Shown: positions 52,976 to 62,209, counted from the stretch's first letter. The stretch: 64,000 nucleotides of DNA from GCA-2709075 sp038146865 (GCA_038146865.1 JAYQSL010000001.1:62001-126000); one strand, 5' to 3'. The notes: generated by a model from the sequence alone, not told the origin. Translations and numbers: made by a program.

Positions 52976-54349
52976 CTAATTAATCTCTCGAGAAAAAAAA
53001 GTCCGCCTAGCTCGGCTAATTTCCAATACACCATTATCACTAACCTCGAAGATCGAGTAATTCCGTTCCACAAGCCCATTGTTTTTAAATCGGAATAATC
53101 CAGCACTTCCAAGAAACCCTCTTGAATTTGTCAGGGCCTCCATATCCAGAGGCGATGAAGAATCGCGGCCTAAAAACACAGCGACTGCCATTGCATCATA
53201 GGCCAATGGTCCAAGCGGATGCGCTCCACTCCCATAAGTCTTCTCATATTTTTGTTTGAAGATCTTCAGCCCCATCGGAGCTGGGGCCACGTACCAAGCG
53301 CGTTTCAAAGCTGGTTCCCGGATTAGCGACCTCTCACTCCAATCCATAATCCCAAGTATCCGTACTTTGCGAATATCTATGTCATAGTAGGGTAGCAAAG
53401 CCGCTAATGCAGTAAGGGCCCTTCCTTTTTCTATTAATAAAACCGCATCAAAGTCTACGGCTCCAAATGTTTCTAAATCATTTAACCGTTTTAATATGCG
53501 GGTTGACTTAGGATCTTTCATATTTCGTAAGGAGAGCTTTCGCCTTTCCAGGGCGTTTTTGCGAGCGTTATATCTTCCTAATCTTTTTACCGCCCGAACC
53601 ATGGTCTCTTGCTGGCCTCTGGAATACCGCTCTATCCTAACAACTGTCCCACCGACCTTGGCTACTGCCTCTTTAAGTGCTTCCCCGATAAAATCACCGT
53701 AACCATCATCCGGCAATAGCGCTGCAAATCGTTTAAGCCGCTGCGCTGCTGCAAAAGAAACAACACGTTGAACACGGTGGGAGGGGAAAAAACCCATCAC
53801 AAAGGCGTTGGAAGCTGATGCGTTCAGATCATTTGAAAGAGATATAGATATCAAGCTTTCTCCGATCTTCTCAGACGCCACGGCTGAGGAGGGGGCCGCA
53901 AACACCGGCCCAACCAAAATTTTCGCCCCAGCCTTGATCGCTGATCTCACAGAACTGCGAGCTCCATCAATAGTCCCCATTGTATCAAAAATAAGGAGCG
54001 CTTGATTTTTTGTACCAAGCTCAAAAAATGAGAGCTCCATGCCTTTAAGCAGAGACTTTCCGAGCTTGTTATATTTTCCGCTTAAAGGCAGCAAAACACC
54101 TATTTTGAATTTATTGCCCGTGGTTATTTTATAACTTTTCCTTGGTTCCCGAAGGTCTTCATTAACCAAAACCTGTTTTTTGACTTCCGGTTTTAGGTCA
54201 ATCGCGCCCACTTCGGTTTGTGGGCCGAATTCAGGCCGATCCAGCTTGAAAAGGAGAGGTGAATTTGATTTATTCTCTTGGCAGGCTGCTAAAATCGCTA
54301 CTAGAGATATTAATGATAAAATTCCGAATTTATTCTGAGTGCCTGCCAA
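52976..54349 (-). CDS. LpoA-like penicillin-binding-protein activator lipoprotein
   Basis: A 457-residue outer-membrane-type lipoprotein: hydrophobic residues 8-22 followed by lipobox LAAC (Cys23). The rest is a periplasmic-binding-protein type I fold (KIGVLLPLSGKYNKLGKSLLKG, VGPVFAAPSSAVA). It corresponds to the alphaproteobacterial penicillin-binding protein activator family, related to LpoA that stimulates PBP1A; activity here is by homology only. It is divergent from rsmI with just 21 bases between the two starts, the conserved pairing. Confidence 0.87.
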   Translation of the reverse strand: MAGTQNKFGILSLISLVAILAACQENKSNSPLLFKLDRPEFGPQTEVGAIDLKPEVKKQVLVNEDLREPRKSYKITTGNKFKIGVLLPLSGKYNKLGKSLLKGMELSFFELGTKNQALLIFDTMGTIDGARSSVRSAIKAGAKILVGPVFAAPSSAVASEKIGESLISISLSNDLNASASNAFVMGFFPSHRVQRVVSFAAAQRLKRFAALLPDDGYGDFIGEALKEAVAKVGGTVVRIERYSRGQQETMVRAVKRLGRYNARKNALERRKLSLRNMKDPKSTRILKRLNDLETFGAVDFDAVLLIEKGRALTALAALLPYYDIDIRKVRILGIMDWSERSLIREPALKRAWYVAPAPMGLKIFKQKYEKTYGSGAHPLGPLAYDAMAVAVFLGRDSSSPLDMEALTNSRGFLGSAGLFRFKNNGLVERNYSIFEVSDNGVLEISRARRTFFSREIN

Positions 54350-54370
54350 GATGAGGAGCCTGTATAAGTT

Positions 54371-55291
54371 TTGACAACGGACGGGTCACAATACTGCGAC
54401 GACCCTACCTTGGCCGCTATCAATGGTAAACTGGAAAGCGCTGTTGTCGTTCCTGGCCTGCACATTGTTTCAACACCAATCGGTAATCTAGCCGATATTT
54501 CCTTGCGAGCTCTCGCTACCCTTCGAGCCTCTGATTTAATAATATGCGAGGACACACGTGTAACGGCAAAAATCAAATCCGTTTTTGCCATAACTACTCC
54601 TTTGTTGTGCTATAACGACCACAACGCTCCGAAGACATTGCCAAGAATAATGGACTTCCTAAAGAACGGAAAAACAATTTCTCTGGTGTCAGATGCAGGT
54701 ACTCCCACAATATCGGACCCCGGCTACAAATTGGTAAATTCTGCGATACAGGAAAGAATCTTTGTTACCAGTGTCCCGGGTGCTAGTGCTATGCTCGCCG
54801 CACTGCCGGCCTCAGGCCTTCCAACCGACAAGTTTCTATTTATTGGCTTTCTGCCTGTCAAAAAAATGGCAAAACAAAATTTTTTAAGGGATTTAAAAGA
54901 ATTTAAAGCAACTCTAATATTTTATGAGTCTGCAAGAAGGCTATCTTCAACGGTCCAAACAATGGCTGATATTTTAGCCCCTCGCTCTGCAGTGATCGCC
55001 AGGGAGCTAACAAAAAAATACGAGGAATTTATAAGAGGTGATTTATCTGCCCTCGCCTTAAAAACCACGGAGCAAATCGAAAGAAAAGGCGAATTTGTTA
55101 TTTTGGTAGGGCCGCCCCAATCAGAGAGCCAACCAAATAAGGATGCCGTCGATCAAATGTTACTTGAAGCCTTATCTGATAAAACGCTACGAGACGCCGT
55201 GAATATAGTCGTAAAAGAGACAGGCGCTAAGCGCAAAGATGTTTATCTCCGGGCTCTTAATTTAAAGGAAAAAGCCGGAAACAAGGGTTAA
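54371..55291 (+). CDS. rsmI: 16S rRNA (cytidine-2'-O)-methyltransferase
   Basis: Methylates C1402 of 16S rRNA together with RsmH. The 306 residues carry GLHIVSTPIGNLADISLRAL, ICEDTRVT and LVSDAGTPTISDPG, defining the family, and TP-methylase fold. The TTG start at 54371 is the only sensible one. The next gene in most relatives is yraN; it is missing here, and a BON-domain gene follows after 156 bases. Confidence 0.95.
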   Translation: MTTDGSQYCDDPTLAAINGKLESAVVVPGLHIVSTPIGNLADISLRALATLRASDLIICEDTRVTAKIKSVFAITTPLLCYNDHNAPKTLPRIMDFLKNGKTISLVSDAGTPTISDPGYKLVNSAIQERIFVTSVPGASAMLAALPASGLPTDKFLFIGFLPVKKMAKQNFLRDLKEFKATLIFYESARRLSSTVQTMADILAPRSAVIARELTKKYEEFIRGDLSALALKTTEQIERKGEFVILVGPPQSESQPNKDAVDQMLLEALSDKTLRDAVNIVVKETGAKRKDVYLRALNLKEKAGNKG

Positions 55292-55368
55292 ACAGGGGAC
55301 TCGATACGATTAAAAAATAGTTTTTCGACTTCACGATAAATTTATGCTCATTTTGGATAACGGGGGCG

Positions 55369-55388
55369 AATACCTTAATGAAGGTATT
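55369..55388. repeat. 8-bp inverted repeat between rsmI and BON gene
   Basis: AATACCTT-AATG-AAGGTATT, perfect, with a 4-base loop, 60 bases before the BON-gene start. On the + strand it is followed by ATTAAAAAAATTT, so it is not a good terminator of rsmI in that direction. An operator or a mRNA 5' stem is possible. Confidence 0.4.
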
Positions 55389-55447
55389 ATTAAAAAAATT
55401 TAGTTATCGTTATTATTCATCGACGCAATTTAAATTCTATTGGTAAT

Positions 55448-56059
55448 TTGGATAAAATTAAAAAAGATCGCTGGCCTGACCGCAAAAAAGTTTGTAGTGC
55501 AACACTTTTGATTTTTACAGCACTGCAGTTTTCGGGAACCACCGGTTGCACCAATGTGATCTTAGGAGCCGGCACCGCTGCGGTTACAGCCTCTCAAGAG
55601 GAAAGAGGCCTTACCATCGTAGCGAACGATTTAGCAATTCAAGCTAATGTAAACGCACTTTTCCTCAAACAAAATTTTAATTCATGGCCCGCGATAACGG
55701 TTTCGGTTTTTGATGGCAGAGTTCTCTTGACGGGCGCAGTTAACGACCCAGCAGATCGTGCGAAAGCCCAAAACATTGCCCAAAAGGGCAGGGGAGTCAG
55801 GCAAGTTTTGAATGAAATTCAGGTGACTAAAACTGCTCGCAACTGGCTTAAAGATAGAATGATCACGCTCGCATTGCGAGAGAAGCTGATACGAGATAAA
55901 TCAATTTTTTCAATTAACTATTCTATAGACGCCGTAAATGGAGTGCTATATTTGATGGGATTTGCTCAAACATCTGCTGAACTGGCAAGAGTCCGGTCCC
56001 ATTCTAGAAATACTAAGAATGTTCGCAGTGTGGTTGACCATGTAACTGTAAAAAATTAG
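55448..56059 (+). CDS. BON-domain lipoprotein
   Basis: A 203-residue exported protein with a hydrophobic N-terminal segment ending TTGC, consistent with lipid attachment at Cys34. Two BON domains follow (about 57-125, ending RQVLNEIQV; about 130-200, ending RSVVDHVTV), as in DolP/OsmY, which bind anionic phospholipid or maintain the outer membrane. Start is TTG. It lies between rsmI and gshB, the standard place in alphaproteobacteria. Confidence 0.88.
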   Translation: MDKIKKDRWPDRKKVCSATLLIFTALQFSGTTGCTNVILGAGTAAVTASQEERGLTIVANDLAIQANVNALFLKQNFNSWPAITVSVFDGRVLLTGAVNDPADRAKAQNIAQKGRGVRQVLNEIQVTKTARNWLKDRMITLALREKLIRDKSIFSINYSIDAVNGVLYLMGFAQTSAELARVRSHSRNTKNVRSVVDHVTVKN

Positions 56060-56244
56060 CTCCGCAATCATTTACGACACAGGGGCGCGGGGAAGAGTTA
56101 ACTAAAAAAGTTAAGAAAAAACATTTTGAACATGAAAGATTAGGTCTTAACCCGGATTTTTTGATTTAAAACCTTATAATTTTTCAGGATATTTTTTTGG
56201 GGGAACTCGATCTTTCCTAGAACGCCTTGGACTAAATTATTAGT

Positions 56245-56272
56245 GGATTTGAGACCCGGAAATCCTTTTTTT
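56245..56272 (+). terminator. intrinsic terminator candidate after BON gene
   Basis: GGATTT-N9-AAATCC, 6-bp stem, followed directly by seven T on the + strand. It lies about 190 bases past the BON stop and 55 bases before gshB. The stem is short and A/T-rich for half its length, so strength is moderate. Confidence 0.5.
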
Positions 56273-56326
56273 CTCTAGAGAAAACACCCAAATTCAATTA
56301 AAAACGGGTTATTCTAGGAGTTTCAG

Positions 56327-57289
56327 ATGAGCCTCAAAATCGCTATTCAAATGGACCCGGTCGGCACAATAAATGTGACGACGGACAGCACCTTTATGCT
56401 TGCATTAGAAGCAAAGTTTAGGGGCCACGTCCTCTATCATTATTTGCCATCAGAATTGTATCTCGAAGATGGCAGACTTTATGCGTACGCCAATGAAATA
56501 GTCGAAGTGAACCAGGATCAAAATAGCCCTTTTAGGCTAAGCAAGCCTATTCAAATAAATCTCCGAGAAATGGACATAATTTTGATGAGGCAGGACCCGC
56601 CATTCGATATGTCTTACCTAACCGCCACCTACTTATTAGAACATGTCGCACCTGAAGTCCTTGTCTTAAATGATCCTGTAAATGTACGAAATTCGCCAGA
56701 GAAACTCCTCGTTACTCATTTTTCAGGGGTAGCGCCACCCACTCTTATCTCCGCCAATAGAGAACAAATTTCCAATTTTAGGGAAAAACACAAGGATATA
56801 ATCATTAAACCCCTTTATGGAAATGGCGGAGCGGAAGTGTTCCATCTAAAACCCGAAGATGAAAATTTAGGCTCTCTACTCGACATGTTTTTTGCGAAAT
56901 ATCGCGAACCAATAATTACCCAAAAATACCTACCAGAGATCAGAAACGGGGACAAAAGGATAATACTGGTTGATGGAGAACCAGTAGGAGGAGTAATGAG
57001 AGTCCCAGTTGAAGGTGACTCTCGTGCAAACTTTCATGCAGGGGGTGGGGCCCAAAAGACCACATTGACCGATAGAGAAAGAGAGATTTGCTCCATGATC
57101 GGGCCAACATTATCAAAATTAGGTCTTTTATTTGTTGGAATCGACGTTATCGGGGATTATCTAACTGAAATTAATGTGACCAGCCCAACCGGCATTCAGG
57201 AAATAAATCGGCTGGACAGCATCCATATTGAAAAGCTTTTATGGGACGCTATTGAGGCTCAATTAGATGCGCGACAATCAGCATATTGA
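56327..57289 (+). CDS. gshB: glutathione synthetase
   Basis: ATP-grasp ligase joining gamma-glutamylcysteine and glycine. The 320 residues start with ATG after CTAGGAG. Characteristic segments are IAIQMDPVGTIN at the N-terminus, MRQDPPFDMSYLTATY, NDPVNVRNSPEKL, IIKPLYGNGGAEVF (ATP-grasp) and TEINVTSPTGIQEI at the end. It has 267 bases of upstream sequence, including a terminator candidate, so it is probably its own transcription unit. Confidence 0.96.
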   Translation: MSLKIAIQMDPVGTINVTTDSTFMLALEAKFRGHVLYHYLPSELYLEDGRLYAYANEIVEVNQDQNSPFRLSKPIQINLREMDIILMRQDPPFDMSYLTATYLLEHVAPEVLVLNDPVNVRNSPEKLLVTHFSGVAPPTLISANREQISNFREKHKDIIIKPLYGNGGAEVFHLKPEDENLGSLLDMFFAKYREPIITQKYLPEIRNGDKRIILVDGEPVGGVMRVPVEGDSRANFHAGGGAQKTTLTDREREICSMIGPTLSKLGLLFVGIDVIGDYLTEINVTSPTGIQEINRLDSIHIEKLLWDAIEAQLDARQSAY

Positions 57290-57383
57290 CCAAACTTTTG
57301 AGTGTAAAACCAGTCTTCTTTGAAGCGCACGTAAAACATCCTAATCATCTATATAAAATTTTACGTATTACATTTAGGTTTGA

Positions 57384-57770
57384 TTAATTTCGATCGCGAG
57401 CACCGCAGCGCCCATTCAAGATGGGGCCAAGCGGTCCTCCACCGAGAATATGTACATGAAAATGGGGCACCTCTTGGTGAGCATCATCACCACAATTACT
57501 CACGATTCTAAACCCCCGCTCCATCAAAGAGCCAAGCCTAGCTGCTTCTCCAACGGCTGCCCAAAACCCCTCTATCTCCGAAGCAGAGGCATCCTCGATG
57601 AAATCTTTGATAGAGATATACGGGCCTTTCGGAATAACTAGAATATGCACGGGGGCTTGAGGATTAATATCTAAAAAGGCTAACGCATGATCATTCTCGT
57701 AGACAGTCTCACAAGCGATTTCACCACGTAAAATACGAGCGAATATATTCTGTTCATCATATCCTACCAT
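57384..57770 (-). CDS. HIT-family nucleotide-binding protein
   Basis: A 128-residue histidine-triad hydrolase with His103, His105, His107 (HFHVHILGG), close to HinT, which hydrolyses aminoacyl- or phosphoramidate-linked nucleotides. Its start lies eight bases after hisE, so it is at the end of the histidine operon, the common order in alphaproteobacteria. No role in histidine synthesis is known. It converges with gshB. Confidence 0.9.
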   Translation of the reverse strand: MVGYDEQNIFARILRGEIACETVYENDHALAFLDINPQAPVHILVIPKGPYISIKDFIEDASASEIEGFWAAVGEAARLGSLMERGFRIVSNCGDDAHQEVPHFHVHILGGGPLGPILNGRCGARDRN

Positions 57771-57778
57771 GGAAATTA

Positions 57779-58123
57779 CTACTTAACCTCCGCCCGCCCC
57801 GCTTTTTCGAGGATCCCGGAGACCCCCTCTCTGCGAGCGAGCTCATTCCATACCTGATTGGGAGAAATTTCATTTGCGGTCCACAAAACCAATAAATGAT
57901 AGAGTAAATCCGCGCTTTCACTTACAAGTTCTTTTTTATCCTGCGAGAATGACGAGACCACGCATTCGATAGCCTCCTCACCAACTTTTCTGGCTATTCG
58001 CGAGGGACCGTCATTAAGAAGTTTTGCCGTATAAGATGTTTGAGGGTCTGCGTTTTTCCGACCATTAATCACATCGGCTAATTGATCCAATATAACAGCC
58101 GTAGAATCTTGATGATTATGCAT
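57779..58123 (-). CDS. hisE: phosphoribosyl-ATP pyrophosphatase
   Basis: Second step of histidine synthesis, PR-ATP to PR-AMP. The 114-residue all-helical MazG-like protein has the tract SYTAKLLNDGPSRIARKVGEEAIE and the acid residues of the metal site (EAIECV, ELVSESADLLYH). It is separated from hisF by 66 bases, followed by the HIT gene. Confidence 0.94.
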   Translation of the reverse strand: MHNHQDSTAVILDQLADVINGRKNADPQTSYTAKLLNDGPSRIARKVGEEAIECVVSSFSQDKKELVSESADLLYHLLVLWTANEISPNQVWNELARREGVSGILEKAGRAEVK

Positions 58124-58189
58124 TCACTCCCCCTTACCCCCGGGCTTTTACTAATTATAAAACTAAACACTCCAATCAATCATTCATTT

Positions 58190-58954
58190 TTAGATGCACG
58201 GCCGAATGTCAATTCCTTTGTCAGCAAGGTAGGCTTTAGCCTCGCCAATCGTAAACTCCCCAAAATGAAAAATACTGGCCGCAAGTACGGCTGAAGCGTG
58301 TCCTTCTCGAATACCATCGACAAGATGATCGAGATTCCCAACACCACCAGACGCAATAACCGGGATCCCCACATTATCCGCCATACCCCTGGTGAGATCC
58401 AAATCAAACCCAGAGCGTGTCCCATCTTTATCCATGGAGGTAACCAAGAGCTCCCCAGCTCCATTTTTTTCCATCAAGACCCCCCAGTCTAATGCATCAA
58501 TACCGGTAGGCTCTCGCCCACCATGGGTGAAAATCTCCCATTTCCCAGGTGCCACCATTTTTGCATCAATAGCGACGACTATGCACTGCGAACCAAACTT
58601 ATTAGATGCCTCTCTAACAAATTCTGGGTTATAAACCGCGGCGGTATTTATAGAGACTTTATCGGCGCCAGCCAGAAGTAGTCTTCGAATATCATCGACA
58701 GTACGAATACCCCCCCCAACAGTCAAAGGCATAAAACACTTTTCAGCAGTCCGTGCCACCACATCTAGGAGGGTATCGCGGTTATCCGATGAAGCTGTGA
58801 TATCCAAGAAACACAATTCATCAGCTCCCGCCCGATCATAAAAACTGGCCTGAGCGACCGGATCGCCTGCGTCGATTAAATCGATAAAGTTTACGCCTTT
58901 TACTGTGCGGCCATCTTTAACATCCAAACAAGGAATTATTCTCTTTTTTAACAA
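58190..58954 (-). CDS. hisF: imidazole glycerol phosphate synthase, cyclase subunit
   Basis: Uses ammonia from HisH to convert PRFAR to imidazole-glycerol-phosphate and AICAR. The 254 residues form a TIM barrel with catalytic Asp11 (CLDVKDGR) and Asp130 (VVAIDAK), plus GGGIRTVDD and ASGGVGNL phosphate sites. It starts four bases after hisA. Confidence 0.97.
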   Translation of the reverse strand: MLKKRIIPCLDVKDGRTVKGVNFIDLIDAGDPVAQASFYDRAGADELCFLDITASSDNRDTLLDVVARTAEKCFMPLTVGGGIRTVDDIRRLLLAGADKVSINTAAVYNPEFVREASNKFGSQCIVVAIDAKMVAPGKWEIFTHGGREPTGIDALDWGVLMEKNGAGELLVTSMDKDGTRSGFDLDLTRGMADNVGIPVIASGGVGNLDHLVDGIREGHASAVLAASIFHFGEFTIGEAKAYLADKGIDIRPCI

Positions 58955-58958
58955 CAGG

Positions 58959-59684
58959 TTAACCCCTCAAAACCGATAAAGCTTGAGTGGGGTCAACGCG
59001 ACCATCGTATAACGCTCTACCGCAAATCACGCCCTCGACACCGGAGGACTCACTAGCCTTAAGAGCAATCAAATCATCTATGGAGGCGACTCCCCCTGAA
59101 GCTATTACAGGAGTGGTAAGCGCGAAAGCCAGGTCAACTGTCGATTCTACATTTACTCCCGCCATGGCTCCGTCTCGATTAATGTCTGTATAGAGGATTG
59201 CAGCCGCTCCACTGTCTTCAAATCTGAGAGCTAAATCGAGGGCGCGGACTCCGGAGTCTTTGGTCCACCCTTCAATCGAAACATTGCCGTCTCGAGAGTC
59301 AATAGCGACGACAATCTGGCCGGGATAATCCGCACATGCCTGGTGCACAAAATCAGGGTCAGCAAGAGCCGCAGTTCCAAGAACAGCCCGTTGAACCCCA
59401 GCCTCCAACCATCGGTCAAGCGCCTCTCTTGTTCGTATCCCACCGCCCAACTGCACCGGCATTTCGGTAGCTTTGATCACTTCGGTTACGGCCTCAACAT
59501 TCACAGACCGTCCCTCGACTGCGCCGTTTAAGTCCACAAGATGAAGCCAATCAAACCCTTGCTTTTGAAACTCCCGTGCCTGGTCCGCTGGGTTAATATT
59601 GAAGATTGTGGCTTGGTTGAGATTTCCTCTCAATAATCTAACACAGACCCCGTCCTTGAGATCAATAGCTGGGAACAATATCAT
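58959..59684 (-). CDS. hisA: phosphoribosylformimino-AICAR ribotide isomerase
   Basis: Amadori-type isomerase before HisF. The 241 residues form a TIM barrel with Asp8 (PAIDLKDG) and Asp129 (VAIDSRDG), LGGGIRT and IASGGVAS. It overlaps the preceding GNAT gene by four bases and directly precedes hisF. Confidence 0.96.
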   Translation of the reverse strand: MILFPAIDLKDGVCVRLLRGNLNQATIFNINPADQAREFQKQGFDWLHLVDLNGAVEGRSVNVEAVTEVIKATEMPVQLGGGIRTREALDRWLEAGVQRAVLGTAALADPDFVHQACADYPGQIVVAIDSRDGNVSIEGWTKDSGVRALDLALRFEDSGAAAILYTDINRDGAMAGVNVESTVDLAFALTTPVIASGGVASIDDLIALKASESSGVEGVICGRALYDGRVDPTQALSVLRG

Positions 59685-60262
59685 TTTAATTTCTCTCGAC
59701 TCCTGAGCCGGTTGGTTTTCCTTTTTGGGTGCACCTTGAGCCGCTTAGTATAATAGAATCCCACAACCGGTTCTCCGCCCACTATTGCATAGTTTTGGTT
59801 CTCACCCCAGCGAGTGTAGTCAAGCGACTCATAAAGGCTTACAGCTGCCGTTTGCGTCGCCCGAACATCTAGATTTATAAAAATAATACCTTGTTTTCTT
59901 GCAAAAAGTTCACACGCCCGCACCAAACCGCGAGCCAGGCCGCGGCCACGCGCCCATGGCGCCACAAAAATATTTGAGATATTACCAGTGTGTCGCTGCG
60001 CCTCATTATTTCTTGGAAATCGCGAGAGAATTGCGGATCCCGCCAACCTAGCATCCACCCGAGCCACAAAAAGGGTTTTATCGGGAACCAACAAAACGCC
60101 TTTCCAGAAGGCCTCAAGGGTTTTTCTCGGGGGCGGCTTCAACCAACCAAAGCCACCACCATCTATTATTGCGGTCTCAGCAGCCTCACAAAGATCAGCT
60201 AATTCTATCTCGCTCAAAGCATCTGGTTGCTCTATACTAGTGGGTGGCGCAGGTTTAGCCAT
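59681..60262 (-). CDS. GNAT-family N-acetyltransferase within the his operon
   Basis: A 193-residue acetyltransferase from the ATG at 60262 (a TTG at 60271 is also in frame). The acetyl-CoA loop is VAPWARGRGLARGLV (about 105-119), with TAAVSLYESLDYTRWG typical of the GNAT end and a basic C-terminal tail. Substrate is unknown. It sits exactly between hisH (ten bases) and hisA (four-base overlap), so it is part of the operon; this place is often empty in related operons. Confidence 0.83.
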   Translation of the reverse strand: MAKPAPPTSIEQPDALSEIELADLCEAAETAIIDGGGFGWLKPPPRKTLEAFWKGVLLVPDKTLFVARVDARLAGSAILSRFPRNNEAQRHTGNISNIFVAPWARGRGLARGLVRACELFARKQGIIFINLDVRATQTAAVSLYESLDYTRWGENQNYAIVGGEPVVGFYYTKRLKVHPKRKTNRLRSREKLK

Positions 60263-60271
60263 AATTATCAA

Positions 60272-60913
60272 TTACGGCTGCCAGCAAATAAAGTTGGCTA
60301 AAACTTTCAGACCCTCATCCTGACTCTTATCGGGATGAAATTGAACTCCGATCAAATTATCTCTCCCAACTGCGGCCGAGACCAACCCACCGTAATCAAC
60401 GTGAGCGATTACCTCATTTTGATCAACGGGAGTATAGGCGAAAGAGTGCACAAAATACATGTGAGGAACTTCTGGGAGCCCTGCAAACACCGGGTGTTTT
60501 TGATGAAAAGTCAAATTATTCCAGCCCATATGAGGTATCTTGAAATTGGTATCTGATGGCTGCAATCGTTTAACTGATCCCGGAAACCAGCCGAGCCCCG
60601 ACCGCTCGCCATGCTCCAGCCCTCTGGCCGCCATTAACTGCATGCCGACGCAGATCCCCATAAAAGGGATCGCCCTTTGGATTACGGCAGCTTCGAGACA
60701 TTCCAACATCCCATCGAGAGCCGCCAGACCCTCCATGCAATCTCCAAAAGCCCCCTGACCGGGCAAGATAATCCTATCAGCCCCTCTCAAATCGACCCCT
60801 ACAGAGCTCACTTTTACTTCAGCGTTTCTGTTAACCGCATTCGCAGCAGTCTCGACCGCCTTGGCTGCAGACCGCAAATTTCCAGAACCATAATCAATAA
60901 CAATTATCTTCAT
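60272..60913 (-). CDS. hisH: imidazole glycerol phosphate synthase, glutaminase subunit
   Basis: Class I glutamine amidotransferase that feeds ammonia to HisF. The 213 residues have the oxyanion and nucleophile segment GICVGMQ with Cys88, and GSGNLRS and GQGAFGDCM upstream. The catalytic His193 is in QFHPDKSQ. Here the triad's usual Glu (HPE) is Asp195, an unusual conservative change. It overlaps the DUF2628 gene by four bases. Confidence 0.94.
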   Translation of the reverse strand: MKIIVIDYGSGNLRSAAKAVETAANAVNRNAEVKVSSVGVDLRGADRIILPGQGAFGDCMEGLAALDGMLECLEAAVIQRAIPFMGICVGMQLMAARGLEHGERSGLGWFPGSVKRLQPSDTNFKIPHMGWNNLTFHQKHPVFAGLPEVPHMYFVHSFAYTPVDQNEVIAHVDYGGLVSAAVGRDNLIGVQFHPDKSQDEGLKVLANFICWQP

Positions 60914-61320
60914 CGAGCTGATACTTTTTTAACGATTTCCTTTTGGGATCCTTCAAAAATAGTTTGGTCTCTCCATCTCAGCAATGCGGCCTCTATGGAA
61001 ACGCCTGAAACTATTGCTTCTATTTTTAATCCACGCGCTTCCAGAGCAGCGCGGCGGAAATCTTGCCCAGTAAATCCTATAAAAAGCGAAAGAAAAAACT
61101 GACTAATCAAAGAAAATTCCATAGGCCATTGAAAATAACTCTGAGAACACCACAGAATTATTTCTAAAAGAATTATTCCTAATGATGCGATCCAACACCG
61201 ATGATAAATGGTCCAAAAAAAAAGTCCAAAGAATGCACCGAAAGAGAAAGTCTCAGGCACGAGCTCGGGATGTCCATTCAGTTCCGATGCTTCTCTTAGA
61301 TGGACAGTAAAAGTTTTCAT
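60910..61320 (-). CDS. DUF2628 family membrane protein
   Basis: A 136-residue protein with two or three hydrophobic helices (about 26-46, 45-60, 68-82) matching DUF2628. Its function is unknown. The position between hisB and hisH is a recurrent one in alphaproteobacteria, suggesting operon hitchhiking or an uncharacterised link. It starts 22 bases after hisB. Confidence 0.85.
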   Translation of the reverse strand: MKTFTVHLREASELNGHPELVPETFSFGAFFGLFFWTIYHRCWIASLGIILLEIILWCSQSYFQWPMEFSLISQFFLSLFIGFTGQDFRRAALEARGLKIEAIVSGVSIEAALLRWRDQTIFEGSQKEIVKKVSAR

Positions 61321-61342
61321 GCTTAATTTTTTAAATCGTCAC

Positions 61343-61939
61343 TTAGGCGTCGCCAAGTAAGCCCTTGGTAGACGGGATTTCCTCGACCATTCTTGGATCT
61401 ATGGTCAGCGCGGCCCTCAACGACCTGGCCAGACCTTTATAACAAGACTCCACAATATGGTGATTATTCTGACCATACAGAGTCTCCACATGAAGAGTAA
61501 TGCCGGAAGCCTGGGCAAACGCCTGAAACCACTCTTTAAACAGTTCAGTATCCATATCTCCTAATTTTGGGCGGCTAAAATTGACATGCCAAATTAGGTA
61601 AGGCCGACCCGAGACATCTAAAGCGACCCTTGTCAGAGTTTCGTCCATCGGCACATAAGCGGTCCCATAACGGCAAATGCCCCGTTTATCGCCGGTCGCT
61701 TGAGCGATGGCCTGACCCAAAACTATCCCCGTGTCCTCAACGGTATGATGAAAATCAACATGCAAATCACCCGAGGCTCTGAGGAACAAGTCAATAAGAC
61801 TATGTCGCGCCAATTGCTCCAGCATGTGATCGAGAAATCCTATTCCAGTTTGAATATCAAAAACACCTGTCCCATCAAGCTTTACCCCGACCTCAATTTT
61901 GGTCTCTCGCGTTTCACGCGTTATTTCTGCCTCACGCAT
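61343..61939 (-). CDS. hisB: imidazoleglycerol-phosphate dehydratase
   Basis: Sixth step of histidine synthesis. The 198 residues have IGFLDHMLEQLARH, DFHHTVEDTG (His64, His65) and NNHHIVE, which supply metal ligands. It is the single-function dehydratase with no phosphatase domain. First gene of this his operon; the 270-base spacer to divergent hslV holds both promoters. Confidence 0.96.
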   Translation of the reverse strand: MREAEITRETRETKIEVGVKLDGTGVFDIQTGIGFLDHMLEQLARHSLIDLFLRASGDLHVDFHHTVEDTGIVLGQAIAQATGDKRGICRYGTAYVPMDETLTRVALDVSGRPYLIWHVNFSRPKLGDMDTELFKEWFQAFAQASGITLHVETLYGQNNHHIVESCYKGLARSLRAALTIDPRMVEEIPSTKGLLGDA

Positions 61940-62209
61940 GGTGATACCCCTTTTTTTATGGGGGCTTTTTAACTTATTTCATCGGTACTTTGAAGCATAT
62001 TTCAGCTAAGCTTAACTTAAAGACCTCAAAACCTCTCAAAAAGAAAGCCTAACTGCTATGTGGAACATATGCGTTGAGTATGTTCAGACAAATTTGTTCC
62101 ACCCTGTTGGAGAAGGTGGAAACTACATGCTAAAAAGCGATTGATTTCTTCTTTAATTTGCTTAGACGCGAGCACCTTGAAAAAAATAAGCATGTAACCC
62201 GGAGGTACT

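Noticed and set aside
62176..62202. Sigma-32 promoter of hslVU starting at CTTGAAA
   Set aside because: The matching -10 would fall about 13 bases before the TTG start and overlap the ribosome-binding site; no CCCCAT follows.
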